Notes: generated by a model not told the origin, from the sequence alone. A stretch of DNA of 32,627 nt from a virus (IMGVR_UViG_3300042563_000864:1-32627); one strand, 5' to 3'; shown: positions 8,272 to 14,901, numbered from the stretch's first letter. Program-made: numbers and translations.

Positions 8272-9395
8272 GATATTTTTTTCGTGTGGGATTTTGTGCC
8301 ATTAAATATGCCGTATCTGGCAGCATCGCAAAAGTCATCATTGAACTTGACTGGCTCGTCAATTGCTTTGCCGTTCTTATCTGTTTTCCATTTATAGGTT
8401 TTGAACTCTTTAACTCCATTCGGAGAATCAACCAATATAATTGGCTTTGCCTTTAGTGTGTTAATTCCATCTTTGACCGATTTATCTGCACTAAAGACGT
8501 TAAATCCCGCCCGATAAAGTTCCTCGATTGTATCTGGTCTCGCAGCATCTGCAAATATTTCCTTTTGGCCAATGTTTAGTTTCTGCATTTTCTCGATTAA
8601 ATCGGCCGTTGTCAATCCGCTTTCATAGATGACCTCTTCTAAATAGAATTTGTTTTCGTCCCATCCACATTTAACCAGTGTCGTGGGATGGTTATATCCA
8701 AAGTCTAAGCCGTAAACATAGTCAACCTCTGGGAATGAATTTCCAATAGTCCAATTGCGATAAATAAGACCCTCAATGCGCCCAGTGATTCCCCTTGCAT
8801 AGACTTTCCACAATTCAATGTCGATGTCTTTAAGCGCCTCAATTTCGGCTCTATTCTCATTTGGCACAAAAGGATTGTTTCTGTGGTCGGAATAAATAAA
8901 CTTTGCGGTCGGATTATTCAAATAGTCTTCATGCACCCAAAATTCAGCGTCTGGGTTAAAGTCGATAAATGCTTTTTTCTTTGTTCTTAGCAATAGTTGC
9001 TTTGCAATCTGTCTGTCAATACCATTTGCCTCATTTAAAAACAAATAATCTCGCTTTCCAGACTTAGCATCCTGCGAATTGTCATAGGATTTAAACTCAA
9101 TCATTGACCCATTAACGAACTTGTAAATTCTATCGGATTTATTATAGTCGCTAATCTGAGCGTCAACAATTGGATTGTCTGAAATGATGTTTTGAAAGTC
9201 TCTAAGCGCTCCCGCTTTAAGATTTGGAATGTCTTGCCCAACGATTGTGATTAGTGAGTTTGGGTCTGTCAATGCAAAATAGGCAAGCGCCTGCAATATT
9301 GAATAAGTTTTGCCAGACCATGTCCCGCCTTGATTGACAATGATTTTAGTCTCTGCCGTTATATTGGCTTCAAATAACTCAGTTGTCTCAAACAT
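8262..9395 (-). CDS. terL: Terminase large subunit
   Basis: A 377-residue packaging motor. Its ATPase domain has Walker A GGTWSGKT (residues 23-30) and Walker B DYLFLNEAN (116-124, catalytic Glu122). The nuclease domain has the RNase H-like acidic triad in GLDFGYNHPT (Asp231), FADAARPD (Asp283) and NDDFCDAARYG (Asp353-Asp357). This matches the PBSX/Terminase_3-type large subunits that cut and pump DNA through the portal. It overlaps the small terminase by 8 nt. Length is slightly short but all motifs are present. Packaging type (cos or pac) cannot be judged from the protein alone. Confidence 0.95.
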   Translation of the reverse strand: MFETTELFEANITAETKIIVNQGGTWSGKTYSILQALAYFALTDPNSLITIVGQDIPNLKAGALRDFQNIISDNPIVDAQISDYNKSDRIYKFVNGSMIEFKSYDNSQDAKSGKRDYLFLNEANGIDRQIAKQLLLRTKKKAFIDFNPDAEFWVHEDYLNNPTAKFIYSDHRNNPFVPNENRAEIEALKDIDIELWKVYARGITGRIEGLIYRNWTIGNSFPEVDYVYGLDFGYNHPTTLVKCGWDENKFYLEEVIYESGLTTADLIEKMQKLNIGQKEIFADAARPDTIEELYRAGFNVFSADKSVKDGINTLKAKPIILVDSPNGVKEFKTYKWKTDKNGKAIDEPVKFNDDFCDAARYGIFNGTKSHTKKISWF

Positions 9396-9780
9396 CGTTC
9401 TCGGTTGACCTTATAGGAAACTCAGTTTTGACAATCTTTATTTCCAATGTATTGTCCATGCCCCCAGTGATTTGTTGCTCGACCTTTTCGACATATCCTC
9501 TGGCTTTGCCAATGGTTTTCAAGTATAATTCGATTGCTCGCATCTTTACGTTGTCATTGTCTGACTTCATAAGACTAAACAATCCATCTTCGGCCACATC
9601 AATGTTTTGCTCTCGGATGTCAATTAACTCCTCTGGGAATTTCAATGCTCTGTCTCTGACCGCTTGCCTTGTGTAATCAATTTTAAATTGCTTTTCAATA
9701 GCCTTTGCAGTCCTCGAAAATAGTCCTGCGTTCTCTCTCAGTATTGCTAAAAACTCTTTATCGCTTATTTTTATGTTCAT
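9388..9780 (-). CDS. terS: Terminase small subunit
   Basis: A 130-residue protein with an N-terminal helix-turn-helix-like region (NAGLFSRTAKAIEKQF...YTRQAVRDRALKFPE, residues about 18-50). It is followed by AEDGLFSLMKSDNDNVKMRA and ELYLKTIGKARGYVEK. The latter pattern, A-I-x-x-Y-L-K-x-x-G-K-x-R-G-Y, is typical of small terminases in Bacteroidota phages. It binds the packaging start site on the concatemer and stimulates the large subunit, whose gene overlaps its 3' end by 8 nt. A 49-bp gap separates it from RusA. Confidence 0.8.
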   Translation of the reverse strand: MNIKISDKEFLAILRENAGLFSRTAKAIEKQFKIDYTRQAVRDRALKFPEELIDIREQNIDVAEDGLFSLMKSDNDNVKMRAIELYLKTIGKARGYVEKVEQQITGGMDNTLEIKIVKTEFPIRSTENDV

Positions 9781-9829
9781 GACAAGTAATGTGAAAATTG
9801 AATGCTATAATTTACTTAAATTCAGCCGT

Positions 9830-10162
9830 TTAACTTAGTGTTTTTATTTCAAACTTTATAAACTCGCTCCCTTTGGCAACTATTGTTTTGACTATCACTA
9901 TTTTATAAACGTTTGCGTCATCAAAATTATACTTTTTTTGCAATATATCCAAAAATGGTTTCATGGGATTGTCTATGTCCGATGCTTTGTTGCTGAATCC
10001 AAACTCAAAGTCTATTTGATATGGCGGCTCTGGCAGTTGCATTGGCTTTAGTGTCAAAAGCATTTGTTTCTCATAGCTTTTATACTCTGGAGACTTAAAT
10101 CGTTTGCCTTGCCATGCTTTGTTTACGCTTAAAGGTTTGATGTATGCAATTCCAATAGCCAT
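9830..10162 (-). CDS. rusA: RusA-like Holliday junction resolvase
   Basis: A 110-residue endonuclease of the RusA family. Motifs are PLSVNKAWQGKRFKS near the N-terminus and the acidic SDIDNPMKPFLDILQKKYNFDD core. The Asp residues of D-I-D-N-P-x-K...D and the downstream D-D are the metal-binding positions in the family. I chose the ATG at 10162 (MAIGIAYIKPLS) because RusA proteins begin a few residues before P-L-S-x-N; the longer frame to 10210 adds a low-complexity Gln/Arg tail inside the HNH gene. It resolves branched DNA before or during packaging, which suits its place just before the terminases. Confidence 0.9.
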   Translation of the reverse strand: MAIGIAYIKPLSVNKAWQGKRFKSPEYKSYEKQMLLTLKPMQLPEPPYQIDFEFGFSNKASDIDNPMKPFLDILQKKYNFDDANVYKIVIVKTIVAKGSEFIKFEIKTLS

Positions 10163-10383
10163 TCTTTTGTCAGTTTGTTGTCGTGTGCTTTGTTGTGGCA
10201 TTCTCTGCATAGTGCAATTAAGTTTTCAATTGCGTCTTGTTGGTCTTTAATCTTCTTGCCGAACTTAGACCTAAACACAATGTGATGGATGTCCACTGCT
10301 TTAGCTTTGCATACTTCGCAGGCAATAAACGAATGCTCGTCTAAGCCGTAATGGTTAAAATAAACTTTGATGTGCTTTTGCAT
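10129..10383 (-). CDS. HNH endonuclease
   Basis: An 84-residue HNH nuclease. Zinc-knuckle pairs C22-x-x-C25 and C59-x-x-C62 flank the D-I-H-H motif (residues 31-34), Asn54 and C-H-N-K-A-H (62-67), giving the complete His-Asn-His arrangement. Small HNH proteins next to terminase genes are required for DNA packaging or maturation in several siphophages, and this one precedes rusA-terS-terL in the same direction. It could instead be a homing-type nuclease, but its conserved place favours packaging. Its start is preceded by the repeat-rich non-coding region 10384-10600. Confidence 0.9.
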   Translation of the reverse strand: MQKHIKVYFNHYGLDEHSFIACEVCKAKAVDIHHIVFRSKFGKKIKDQQDAIENLIALCRECHNKAHDNKLTKEWLLELHTSNL

Positions 10384-10600
10384 TGTTGTTTGTGGCTCAT
10401 TATTCGTATTAATTCGTATAAATGCGGCTCACTTTTGAGCCACAAATGTTAAATGTTATTTTAAGCCTTGTTAAATGTTTGCATGTTTTTTTAGTAAAGT
10501 TTCATGCACTTTGTCCAGTTAAATCGTTAAAAAACTGGACTTTATATCCTTTGCAATATTTATGCTTATTGGCTTTTGTTAAATTCACTTATGCAATTTG
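10384..10600. promoter_or_regulatory. Repeat-rich non-coding region (regulatory region or candidate origin)
   Basis: The largest non-coding stretch (217 bp), very AT-rich. It holds five copies of GTTAAAT on the plus strand (10448, 10470, 10518, 10578, 10600). Inverted repeats include TGTGGCTCA/TGAGCCACA (10391-10399, 10436-10444), an inner GGCTCA/TGAGCC hairpin (10426-10441), TGCATG/CATGCA (10480-10485, 10503-10508) and the 8-bp pair GTCCAGTT/AACTGGAC (10513-10540). ATTCGTAT repeats exactly one helical turn apart (10402, 10412). It lies between the middle genes and the packaging genes, so late-gene control, replication initiation, or terminase recognition are all possible. Confidence 0.65.
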
Positions 10601-10870
10601 TTAAATAGTTTTTTCGCCAATTGTGAAATTGTCTATTCGCTCCCTTGCAAATATTTTAAATTCATTCCCTTTGGCATCTTTAAAAATAATATTAGAATGT
10701 TTTTTATTGCTAATATGAATGGTTAAATTTTTTGTGCCTTTTTGTGGTATTGCCAATAAAACTGGCTCATCTTCATTAAATTGAAATACCCATTCGGCAT
10801 TATCATATTCTGGAATTTTAAATGTTTCCTTTTGTTGAGGTTTAAACAAATTTAATATTGCTTTTGTCAT
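10601..10870 (-). CDS. Hypothetical protein (89 aa)
   Basis: An 89-residue protein starting MTKAILNLFKPQQKETFKIP. It is beta-rich with alternating polar and hydrophobic residues (WVFQFNEDEPVLLAIPQKG, KNLTIHISNK) and has no motif I recognise. It overlaps the upstream gene by 4 nt (ATGA), so it belongs to the middle operon, and it is the last gene before the non-coding region 10384-10600. Function unknown. Confidence 0.65.
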   Translation of the reverse strand: MTKAILNLFKPQQKETFKIPEYDNAEWVFQFNEDEPVLLAIPQKGTKNLTIHISNKKHSNIIFKDAKGNEFKIFARERIDNFTIGEKTI

Positions 10871-11286
10871 AACTTTTCTATTTCTTGTTTAACTTTTATC
10901 CAATATACTGCAACTGATTCAAATAATTTATCGTCTGCAACTTCTTTAGCCACCTGCTCTATTTGCTTAACTGATTCCAGTGCAAGTTGTTTAGCTAAAT
11001 TTAAATCAATGTGTTGAGCATACCCAACCAAATCGCCAACCAATTCAATTGCTTTTTGTTCTGGTGTTTTAATTCCACTGGCCTTTTGTTTTATTTTAAA
11101 ATATGAGTTTTCCCAAGTTGTGGTTGTGCCTGCAAAAAATGCCTCTTTAATTAAATCGAGTTCCATTTCTTTGGCAACTTCAAGTATCATTTCAACTTTT
11201 GATTCATTCCCTTTTGGAATATAATCTTTTAATGCCGTTACTGCAAAAGTAACTCCAGTGTATTTTGTTTCGTCTTCTGGTATCAT
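10867..11286 (-). CDS. Hypothetical protein (139 aa)
   Basis: A 139-residue protein starting MIPEDETKYTGVTFAVTALK. The second half is strongly helical (PEQKAIELVGDLVGYAQHID...LNLAKQLALESVKQIEQVAKE) and ends in a Lys/Glu-rich helix. The AIELV and ALESV segments suggest a small helical bundle. I recognise no catalytic motif. It overlaps the next gene by 4 nt and is separated from the DUF3310 gene by 21 bp. Confidence 0.65.
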   Translation of the reverse strand: MIPEDETKYTGVTFAVTALKDYIPKGNESKVEMILEVAKEMELDLIKEAFFAGTTTTWENSYFKIKQKASGIKTPEQKAIELVGDLVGYAQHIDLNLAKQLALESVKQIEQVAKEVADDKLFESVAVYWIKVKQEIEKL

Positions 11287-11307
11287 AGTTTTATATTTAG
11301 TTTTAGT

Positions 11308-11574
11308 TTAAAAATCAAATGCTCCAAGTCTGTCAGTGATTGGATTCTCTTTTTTGTTCTCTGCTCTCAGCTTCTTAGCCATTGTTTCGTACCATTTAGC
11401 TTTGGCCAAATCCCTTTCAACTGGTTGGTCTGGTTTGTCGCCAAGTCTCATTCTGTATTTAAAGGCGTTCATTTCACAAAATGCAATGTATTTCTCAACG
11501 CCCCAGATATCAAGCATCATTTCAAATACTTGCTTATCGCCTTTTTTATAATAGTCTGGATTGATGTCGCTCAT
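11308..11574 (-). CDS. DUF3310-family protein
   Basis: An 88-residue protein with the DUF3310 pattern: NPDYY near the start, IAFCEMNAFKYRMRLGDKP in the middle, and ERDLAKAKWYETMAKKL. The motif C-x-x-x-x-x-K-Y-x-x-R followed by D-L-x-K-A-x-W-Y is the core of this phage family. T7 gp1.7, a nucleotide kinase, contains a related domain, so a role in nucleotide metabolism is possible but not shown here. It overlaps the membrane protein gene upstream by 4 nt. Confidence 0.8.
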   Translation of the reverse strand: MSDINPDYYKKGDKQVFEMMLDIWGVEKYIAFCEMNAFKYRMRLGDKPDQPVERDLAKAKWYETMAKKLRAENKKENPITDRLGAFDF

Positions 11575-11933
11575 GCTTTAAATAGTTTGTTGTAACTAAA
11601 CTCAAATGTAATTCCCCAGACAATGCAAAAGATGCAAGCGTCCAGAATGCCGTACATTGGAACGTACATGACAACGGCCAAAGATATAAAGCCGAGCATT
11701 AATCCTTTAGCCAAATGCCATCCATCTGTCAAAGCCGAAAGCATAGTGCTCGATAAAAAGAAACTTTCGCCGTTGCGAATGTCTCCATGTTTCCATTTGT
11801 TTTTCCAACTGATTCGCCAATCCCAGAATTGTTGGTTTTTAAAGTTTCTAAATATGGAAACATCGTATCTCGTTGACAATGTGTCCATCAAAGCGTTGCA
11901 CATTGCTGCTAAAATTATAAAAATTATACTCAT
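11571..11933 (-). CDS. Small integral membrane protein (120 aa)
   Basis: A 120-residue protein with an N-terminal hydrophobic helix (MSIIFIILAAMCNALMDTL), a polar Trp/Lys-rich loop (QQFWDWRISWKNKWKHGD), and two further hydrophobic segments (LAKGLMLGFISLAVVMYVPM and ILDACIFCIVWGITFEF). Three membrane segments are likely. It overlaps both neighbours by 4 nt in the middle operon, away from the lysis genes. A host-membrane function such as superinfection exclusion or metabolic takeover is possible, but nothing shows it directly. Confidence 0.65.
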   Translation of the reverse strand: MSIIFIILAAMCNALMDTLSTRYDVSIFRNFKNQQFWDWRISWKNKWKHGDIRNGESFFLSSTMLSALTDGWHLAKGLMLGFISLAVVMYVPMYGILDACIFCIVWGITFEFSYNKLFKA

Positions 11934-12121
11934 AGTCCTAAATTTTGGTTAATTATTTTGCTATTTAAAATTTTAAATGGAGTCTCTTTGCCCTTGCCAA
12001 ACAACTCTCGTTTGATTCGCCTATCGTATTGCTCCCAGTCATCGTGAGTGGCCATAATTTTAATATGCTTAATCACATGCCCCATCTGACAAATCAATTC
12101 GTAATATTTAGGATTCGCCAT
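11930..12121 (-). CDS. Small hypothetical protein (63 aa)
   Basis: A 63-residue basic protein starting MANPKYYELICQMGHVIKHI. It contains a THDDWEQYDRRIKREL helix and no recognised motif. The start overlaps the end of the preceding 245-residue gene by 14 nt and the stop overlaps the membrane protein start (ATGA). Its strict place in an overlapping gene chain supports it as real. Confidence 0.6.
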   Translation of the reverse strand: MANPKYYELICQMGHVIKHIKIMATHDDWEQYDRRIKRELFGKGKETPFKILNSKIINQNLGL

Positions 12122-12845
12122 TTTCTTTGTTTACTCTATAAACTAAATATTCAGACTGAGTCAATTTGCGCCCCTCTACGCTAATAACTCGCACCGCACC
12201 ACTACTTGGCTCACTTCGCCATAGTTCGTCAAACTCAGCAAGCAATTCACGTGTTCTCGACCATTCTTTTGGCTCTGGTGCTTTCTTATATTCTTTTTTC
12301 TCAATTATTTTTGTAGTTATTGCCTTAACTTGCTCAATTATTTCGTCCGATGGCTTATTATCCAGATAGCTTTGCTCCCACTTCTTATATTTTTCTTGAA
12401 TGGCCTCTGACTCAACTTGCTCCTTTGCCTTTTTTAAATCGTTTTCAAATCTATGCAAAATTTTAAAAATAGTGGTAATGTCAAAGGAATGAAACAACTC
12501 AATTTCTGGATATTTGCCCATTTTAAAGTTGTTAAACGCCATGACAATGTGCTGCACCGACCAATAGTAATATTCAGAATAAACCATTTGCGCTGCCTCA
12601 GCAATCTGGCTTTCGCTCATGTTCTTAGAAACGTTCAAAGAAACGATTAATCCATCGATTGTGCGTTCAATTACCTTTGAGACAAAGCCATCGCCCTGCT
12701 CTTTTCTAATCGATGCCAATGGAGTCGGACTGCTCGTTATCAATTCTTTGATGTTTCCCGAATACAACTTCGGCGATGTACTCGTCTGCTTGTCTAATGC
12801 GTTGCTCGACTGCATTTCTGTTCTTTTCAAATTCTGATTTTCCAT
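12108..12845 (-). CDS. Hypothetical replication-associated protein (possible helicase loader)
   Basis: A 245-residue protein. Residues 1-60 are polar and likely disordered. The centre (SESQIAEAAQMVYSEYYYWS, then VQHIVMAFNNFKMGKYPEIE) is helical and followed by a coiled coil (KILHRFENDLKKAKEQVESE). The pattern resembles a family that follows initiator-like genes in Bacteroidota phages, and its place directly after the initiator suggests a loader or accessory replication role, which is inference. It starts 140 nt inside the 3' end of the initiator gene in another frame. The next in-frame Met is at residue 11, so a shorter start would not remove the overlap. Confidence 0.6.
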   Translation of the reverse strand: MENQNLKRTEMQSSNALDKQTSTSPKLYSGNIKELITSSPTPLASIRKEQGDGFVSKVIERTIDGLIVSLNVSKNMSESQIAEAAQMVYSEYYYWSVQHIVMAFNNFKMGKYPEIELFHSFDITTIFKILHRFENDLKKAKEQVESEAIQEKYKKWEQSYLDNKPSDEIIEQVKAITTKIIEKKEYKKAPEPKEWSRTRELLAEFDELWRSEPSSGAVRVISVEGRKLTQSEYLVYRVNKENGES

Positions 12846-13491
12846 TTTTTATAGTTTGATTGTCTCTTTTTTCCCAATTTTTGATGGCTGCCGCCCAGTT
12901 TAGATATTTAACTCCTTTGGACTGCGAATATAGCAAAGCGCTTTCATAATACTTAGCGAGTTTTTCTCGTTCCCAATCTGGGAACGCCTCTTTAAATATT
13001 TTTTTTTCAAAATAAATAGAGTTTTCAAATGAATGTTTTTTAGTGGGCGTCAATTCGTTAGAATTGCTATACTCTTTTACTTTACTTCTATTTACTTTAC
13101 TTATCTTTACTTTAGATGCGTTTCGTACGTGTTCGAAATGCGTTTCATTTTCTGCAACATGCTGATTTTCACGCCAATGTTTCAAACGTTCTGCGCTTTT
13201 TTCTTTTTTTATCTTATAGTTTTCACTAAACTTTAGCAATTGTTTGTTGAAACTTTCGCCATTGTTTGACGATATTAGTCCAATACTTTCCATAAACGAC
13301 CAACATTTGTCCAACTTTTTACCGATGTTTAATTGCTTTTTTAGCACCGCAGTTTTGATTGGTTTTTCTTGTTGGGCGAACTTTTCTAATGCAGTATAAA
13401 ACAAGCCGAGACCCTCATAGCCAAAAGCCATGAATAGTTCTGTTACCTTTTCGTCATTAAAGGAGTTTGAATCGTGTAAAAAATACTTCAT
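12706..13491 (-). CDS. Replication initiator-like protein with DUF4373 (Lin1244/Lin1753) N-domain
   Basis: A 261-residue protein. Its N-terminal 90 residues (YFLHDSNSFNDEKVTELFMA, GYEGLGLFYTALEKFAQQEK) match the DUF4373/Lin1244-type winged-helix domain of phage replisome organisers: H-D-S...D-x-K...G-x-E-G-x-G. A basic linker follows, then a C-terminal helical region (FKEAFPDWEREKLAKYYESA, YLNWAAAIKNWEKRDN) like the DnaD-type end of such proteins. It probably binds the origin and recruits a loader/helicase. I start at the ATG at 13491. The frame is open further up, but those codons spell the upstream terminator hairpin (SRLVGFFF), so the extension is spurious. The terminator sits 7 nt upstream, so expression needs read-through or regulation. 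Confidence 0.75.
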   Translation of the reverse strand: MKYFLHDSNSFNDEKVTELFMAFGYEGLGLFYTALEKFAQQEKPIKTAVLKKQLNIGKKLDKCWSFMESIGLISSNNGESFNKQLLKFSENYKIKKEKSAERLKHWRENQHVAENETHFEHVRNASKVKISKVNRSKVKEYSNSNELTPTKKHSFENSIYFEKKIFKEAFPDWEREKLAKYYESALLYSQSKGVKYLNWAAAIKNWEKRDNQTIKNGKSEFEKNRNAVEQRIRQADEYIAEVVFGKHQRIDNEQSDSIGID

Positions 13492-13497
13492 AGATGT

Positions 13498-13529
13498 AAA
13501 AAAAAAACCCACCAGTCGAGAATGGTGGG
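13498..13529 (-). terminator. Intrinsic terminator before the replication initiator
   Basis: Perfect 7-bp stem CCCACCA/TGGTGGG with an 8-nt loop, followed by ten consecutive T on the minus strand. It ends 7 nt before the initiator ATG at 13491, so it separates the early genes from the replication genes unless it is read through. Confidence 0.85.
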
Positions 13530-13595
13530 CTAAGGTTAGTTGTGAATAACCTTTAAATAATTTCACTTGCTCTCGACTTCAAATGAAATTATATT
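13498..13595 (-). ncRNA. Candidate structured small RNA / leader with kissing loops
   Basis: On the minus strand a promoter-like box GATATTTG (13608-13601) is followed at the right distance by three consecutive hairpins. H1 is a 12-bp stem with one G-U pair (13591-13580 with 13569-13558) and a 10-nt loop AAGTCGAGAG. H2 is a 7-bp stem AAGGTTA/TAACCTT (13553-13532). H3 is the terminator CCCACCA/TGGTGGG (13529-13508) with loop TTCTCGAC and ten T. The H1 loop GTCGAGA is exactly complementary to TCTCGAC in the H3 loop, so a 7-bp kissing interaction is possible. The H1 pairing is a G-U on this strand but an A-C mismatch on the other. It could be a free RNA of about 100 nt or an attenuator for the replication gene. 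Confidence 0.6.
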
Positions 13596-13600
13596 GAACT

Positions 13601-13615
13601 CAAATATCGATATTT
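13601..13615 (-). promoter_or_regulatory. -7 box GATATTTG within a 14-bp palindrome
   Basis: Minus-strand GATATTTG (13608-13601) is a 7/8 match to TAnnTTTG. It is embedded in the perfect palindrome AAATATCGATATTT (13602-13615), an operator-like dyad. The nonamer CGATATTTG also occurs at the early promoter (18705-18697). The -33 region (TTTCG, 19 nt upstream) is weak. Transcription would start near 13595, just before hairpin H1. Confidence 0.55.
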
Positions 13616-13760
13616 ATTCCATTAAAACGAAATTAATGCCCGATATTTTTAAAACTTTTACTTTACCAGTCTTAGCCATGTGATATGTCCACTGAGTTGT
13701 TTTATTATTCTTTTTAGCATACTCGCTAAAGCTAATCAATTTGGAAATGTCTATTTTCAT
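13614..13760 (-). CDS. Small helix-turn-helix DNA-binding protein (48 aa)
   Basis: A 48-residue protein starting MKIDISKLISFSEYAKKNNK and ending in VKVLKISGINFVLME. The layout S-x-x-E-Y-A-K...T-x-W-T-Y-H-M-A-K-x-G-K-x-K-V-L-K-I-x-G-x-x-F-V is that of excisionase/AlpA/MerR-like winged-helix DNA binders. It lies just upstream of the structured RNA and replication gene and has its own TATATTTG box 3 nt before the ATG. It may control that region, possibly through the palindrome at 13602-13615 next to its stop codon. That link is inference. Confidence 0.7.
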   Translation of the reverse strand: MKIDISKLISFSEYAKKNNKTTQWTYHMAKTGKVKVLKISGINFVLME

Positions 13761-13763
13761 GCT

Positions 13764-13771
13764 CAAATATA
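13764..13771 (-). promoter_or_regulatory. -7 promoter box TATATTTG before the 48-aa regulator
   Basis: Exact TAnnTTTG match ending 3 nt before the ATG at 13760, in the gap after the 78-residue gene. This suggests a leaderless message for the regulator. Confidence 0.45.
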
Positions 13772-13780
13772 TTATAAATT

Positions 13781-14017
13781 TTACAAATTACAAATAACAA
13801 GGTTTCTGGCCTCGTATTTTTTTAAATAAACTGATTGGTCAACGTCATCGTATTTAACTGAGACAAGCGCCTTGTTGCCCATGCCATAATAGTACGCAGT
13901 CAAACGAATAACAAACGACCTTTGCACCTTAAATTTGGCCGCAGTTATTTTGACGCTATTATTCTCAGCAATCAAAAACTCAATTATCTTAGCGTTGCGC
14001 TCCATATTGCTTAACAT
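13781..14017 (-). CDS. Small predicted DNA-binding protein (78 aa)
   Basis: A 78-residue protein (74 if the internal ATG at 14005, MERNAKII, is used). Residues about 10-40 (IIEFLIAENNSVKITAAKFK, then VQRSFVIRLTAYYYG) look like a helix-turn-helix of the type A-x-x-F-x-V-x-R-S-x-V-x-R-x-x. The start overlaps the upstream gene by 29 nt. Position among recombination and regulatory genes fits a small regulator. Target unknown. Confidence 0.55.
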   Translation of the reverse strand: MLSNMERNAKIIEFLIAENNSVKITAAKFKVQRSFVIRLTAYYYGMGNKALVSVKYDDVDQSVYLKKYEARNLVICNL

Positions 14018-14360
14018 AAAAGGATGTTTGGTCTGCTATTACTTTAATTGCGTCAATGCGGTCATATAATGACTCTAAATATTTGTTGAGTTCGTCAATG
14101 TCTTCGGTTATTTTGTAGCCGTTAGACGATGCGATAATGTTCGGAGCGGTTGTGCGTCTCAAATAATTCATTATGACTCGAATTCTGGAGTCGGCCAAAT
14201 CAAACTCGGTGTCATTACCAGAGCGCTCAAAGATTAGTTTCCTTAATTGCTTATTAGTGTAAAATTTATTTGTTTTTCTTAATACTGCCTCAATGAATTT
14301 GGCGCATCGCTTCTCATTGTCTGTAATTTGATAGGTTAACTCCTCAAATAGTGCTATCAT
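13989..14360 (-). CDS. Hypothetical protein, possible winged-helix domain (123 aa)
   Basis: A 123-residue protein beginning MIALFEELTYQITDNEKRCA. I chose the ATG at 14360 because it overlaps the upstream stop as ATGA; the longer frame begins with a GTG inside the previous gene. The middle (FYTNKQLRKLIFER...FDLADSRIRVIMNYLRRTTA) and IIASSNGYKI look like a winged-helix domain: a helix pair followed by a beta wing with S-S-x-G-Y. The C-terminal helix is YLESLYDRIDAIKVIAD. It may bind DNA in replication or recombination; not assigned to a named family. Confidence 0.55.
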   Translation of the reverse strand: MIALFEELTYQITDNEKRCAKFIEAVLRKTNKFYTNKQLRKLIFERSGNDTEFDLADSRIRVIMNYLRRTTAPNIIASSNGYKITEDIDELNKYLESLYDRIDAIKVIADQTSFYVKQYGAQR

Positions 14361-14791
14361 AAATTTAGTTCTAAGTTTTCGTTTGGTTCTGGGATGTAAA
14401 CGTTTAAAAATTCGGTTGCCCACTGCTGCACCTCTGCAATAAAATCCATAAATTGACTGGTCGAAAGTTCACTGGTGCTTTTGATTCGCTCTATAAACTC
14501 GCCATCTGTATTGGATTCGTTAGTCTTTAGGAATCTAAACTTTAACAAGTCGTGAACTTGCTCATTGTTTCGATAGTTCTCAAAGCCTGCGTCAATCAAT
14601 CCCGCCTTAACAATAGGCAAAACAACGCCATGATAATACGAATTTTGATTGTTTGAACGCTTTTTGGTGTTCTTATCTAATATGATTGAAACCTCTTTGC
14701 CGTTTAACGATTCAATGTGAGCATCAAACATGCTTTTGTTTAAAATCCTTAGACGGCCGTCTTCAACTTTACCGATATATTTGGCTTTCAT
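14357..14791 (-). CDS. NinB-like recombination protein (putative)
   Basis: A 144-residue protein. The segment KRSNNQNSYYHGVVLPIVKA (residues about 43-63) resembles the R-S-x-x-Q-N-x-x-Y/W signature of NinB/YbcN-type proteins. The rest, with STSELSTSQFMDFIAEVQQW and IPEPNE at the end, has the length and helical pattern of that group. In lambda, NinB acts with the recombination system on single-stranded DNA. Here it sits in the same operon as ERF and the YqaJ-like exonuclease, which supports a recombination role. The similarity is short, so this is provisional. Confidence 0.5.
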   Translation of the reverse strand: MKAKYIGKVEDGRLRILNKSMFDAHIESLNGKEVSIILDKNTKKRSNNQNSYYHGVVLPIVKAGLIDAGFENYRNNEQVHDLLKFRFLKTNESNTDGEFIERIKSTSELSTSQFMDFIAEVQQWATEFLNVYIPEPNENLELNL

Positions 14792-14901
14792 GCTATTAAA
14801 CTAATAATAATACCTGCAATAATTGGCACAATGATAAATACAAATGCCAAAACCGAAATAAACCATAATAATTCTGCAAAAAATTCAATTGATTTTTTCA
14901 T
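14788..14901 (-). CDS. Single-span membrane peptide (37 aa)
   Basis: A 37-codon gene that overlaps both neighbours by ATGA. After MKKSIEFFAELLWF it is one uninterrupted hydrophobic segment (VLAFVFIIVPIIAGIIISLI), so a single membrane span is likely with a short cytoplasmic N-terminus. It lies between an XRE regulator and the NinB-like gene, far from the lysis genes, so a holin role is not favoured. Coupled stops and starts on both sides support translation. Confidence 0.55.
   Translation of the reverse strand: MKKSIEFFAELLWFISVLAFVFIIVPIIAGIIISLIA

Noticed and set aside
10513-10540. GTCCAGTT/AACTGGAC inverted repeat as a terminator
   Set aside because: The loop is 12 nt and no T-run follows on either strand; an operator or origin element is more likely.
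13492-13566. Longer N-terminus of the replication initiator
   Set aside because: The start would not be ATG and the extra codons encode the terminator hairpin and T-run (SRLVGFFF).
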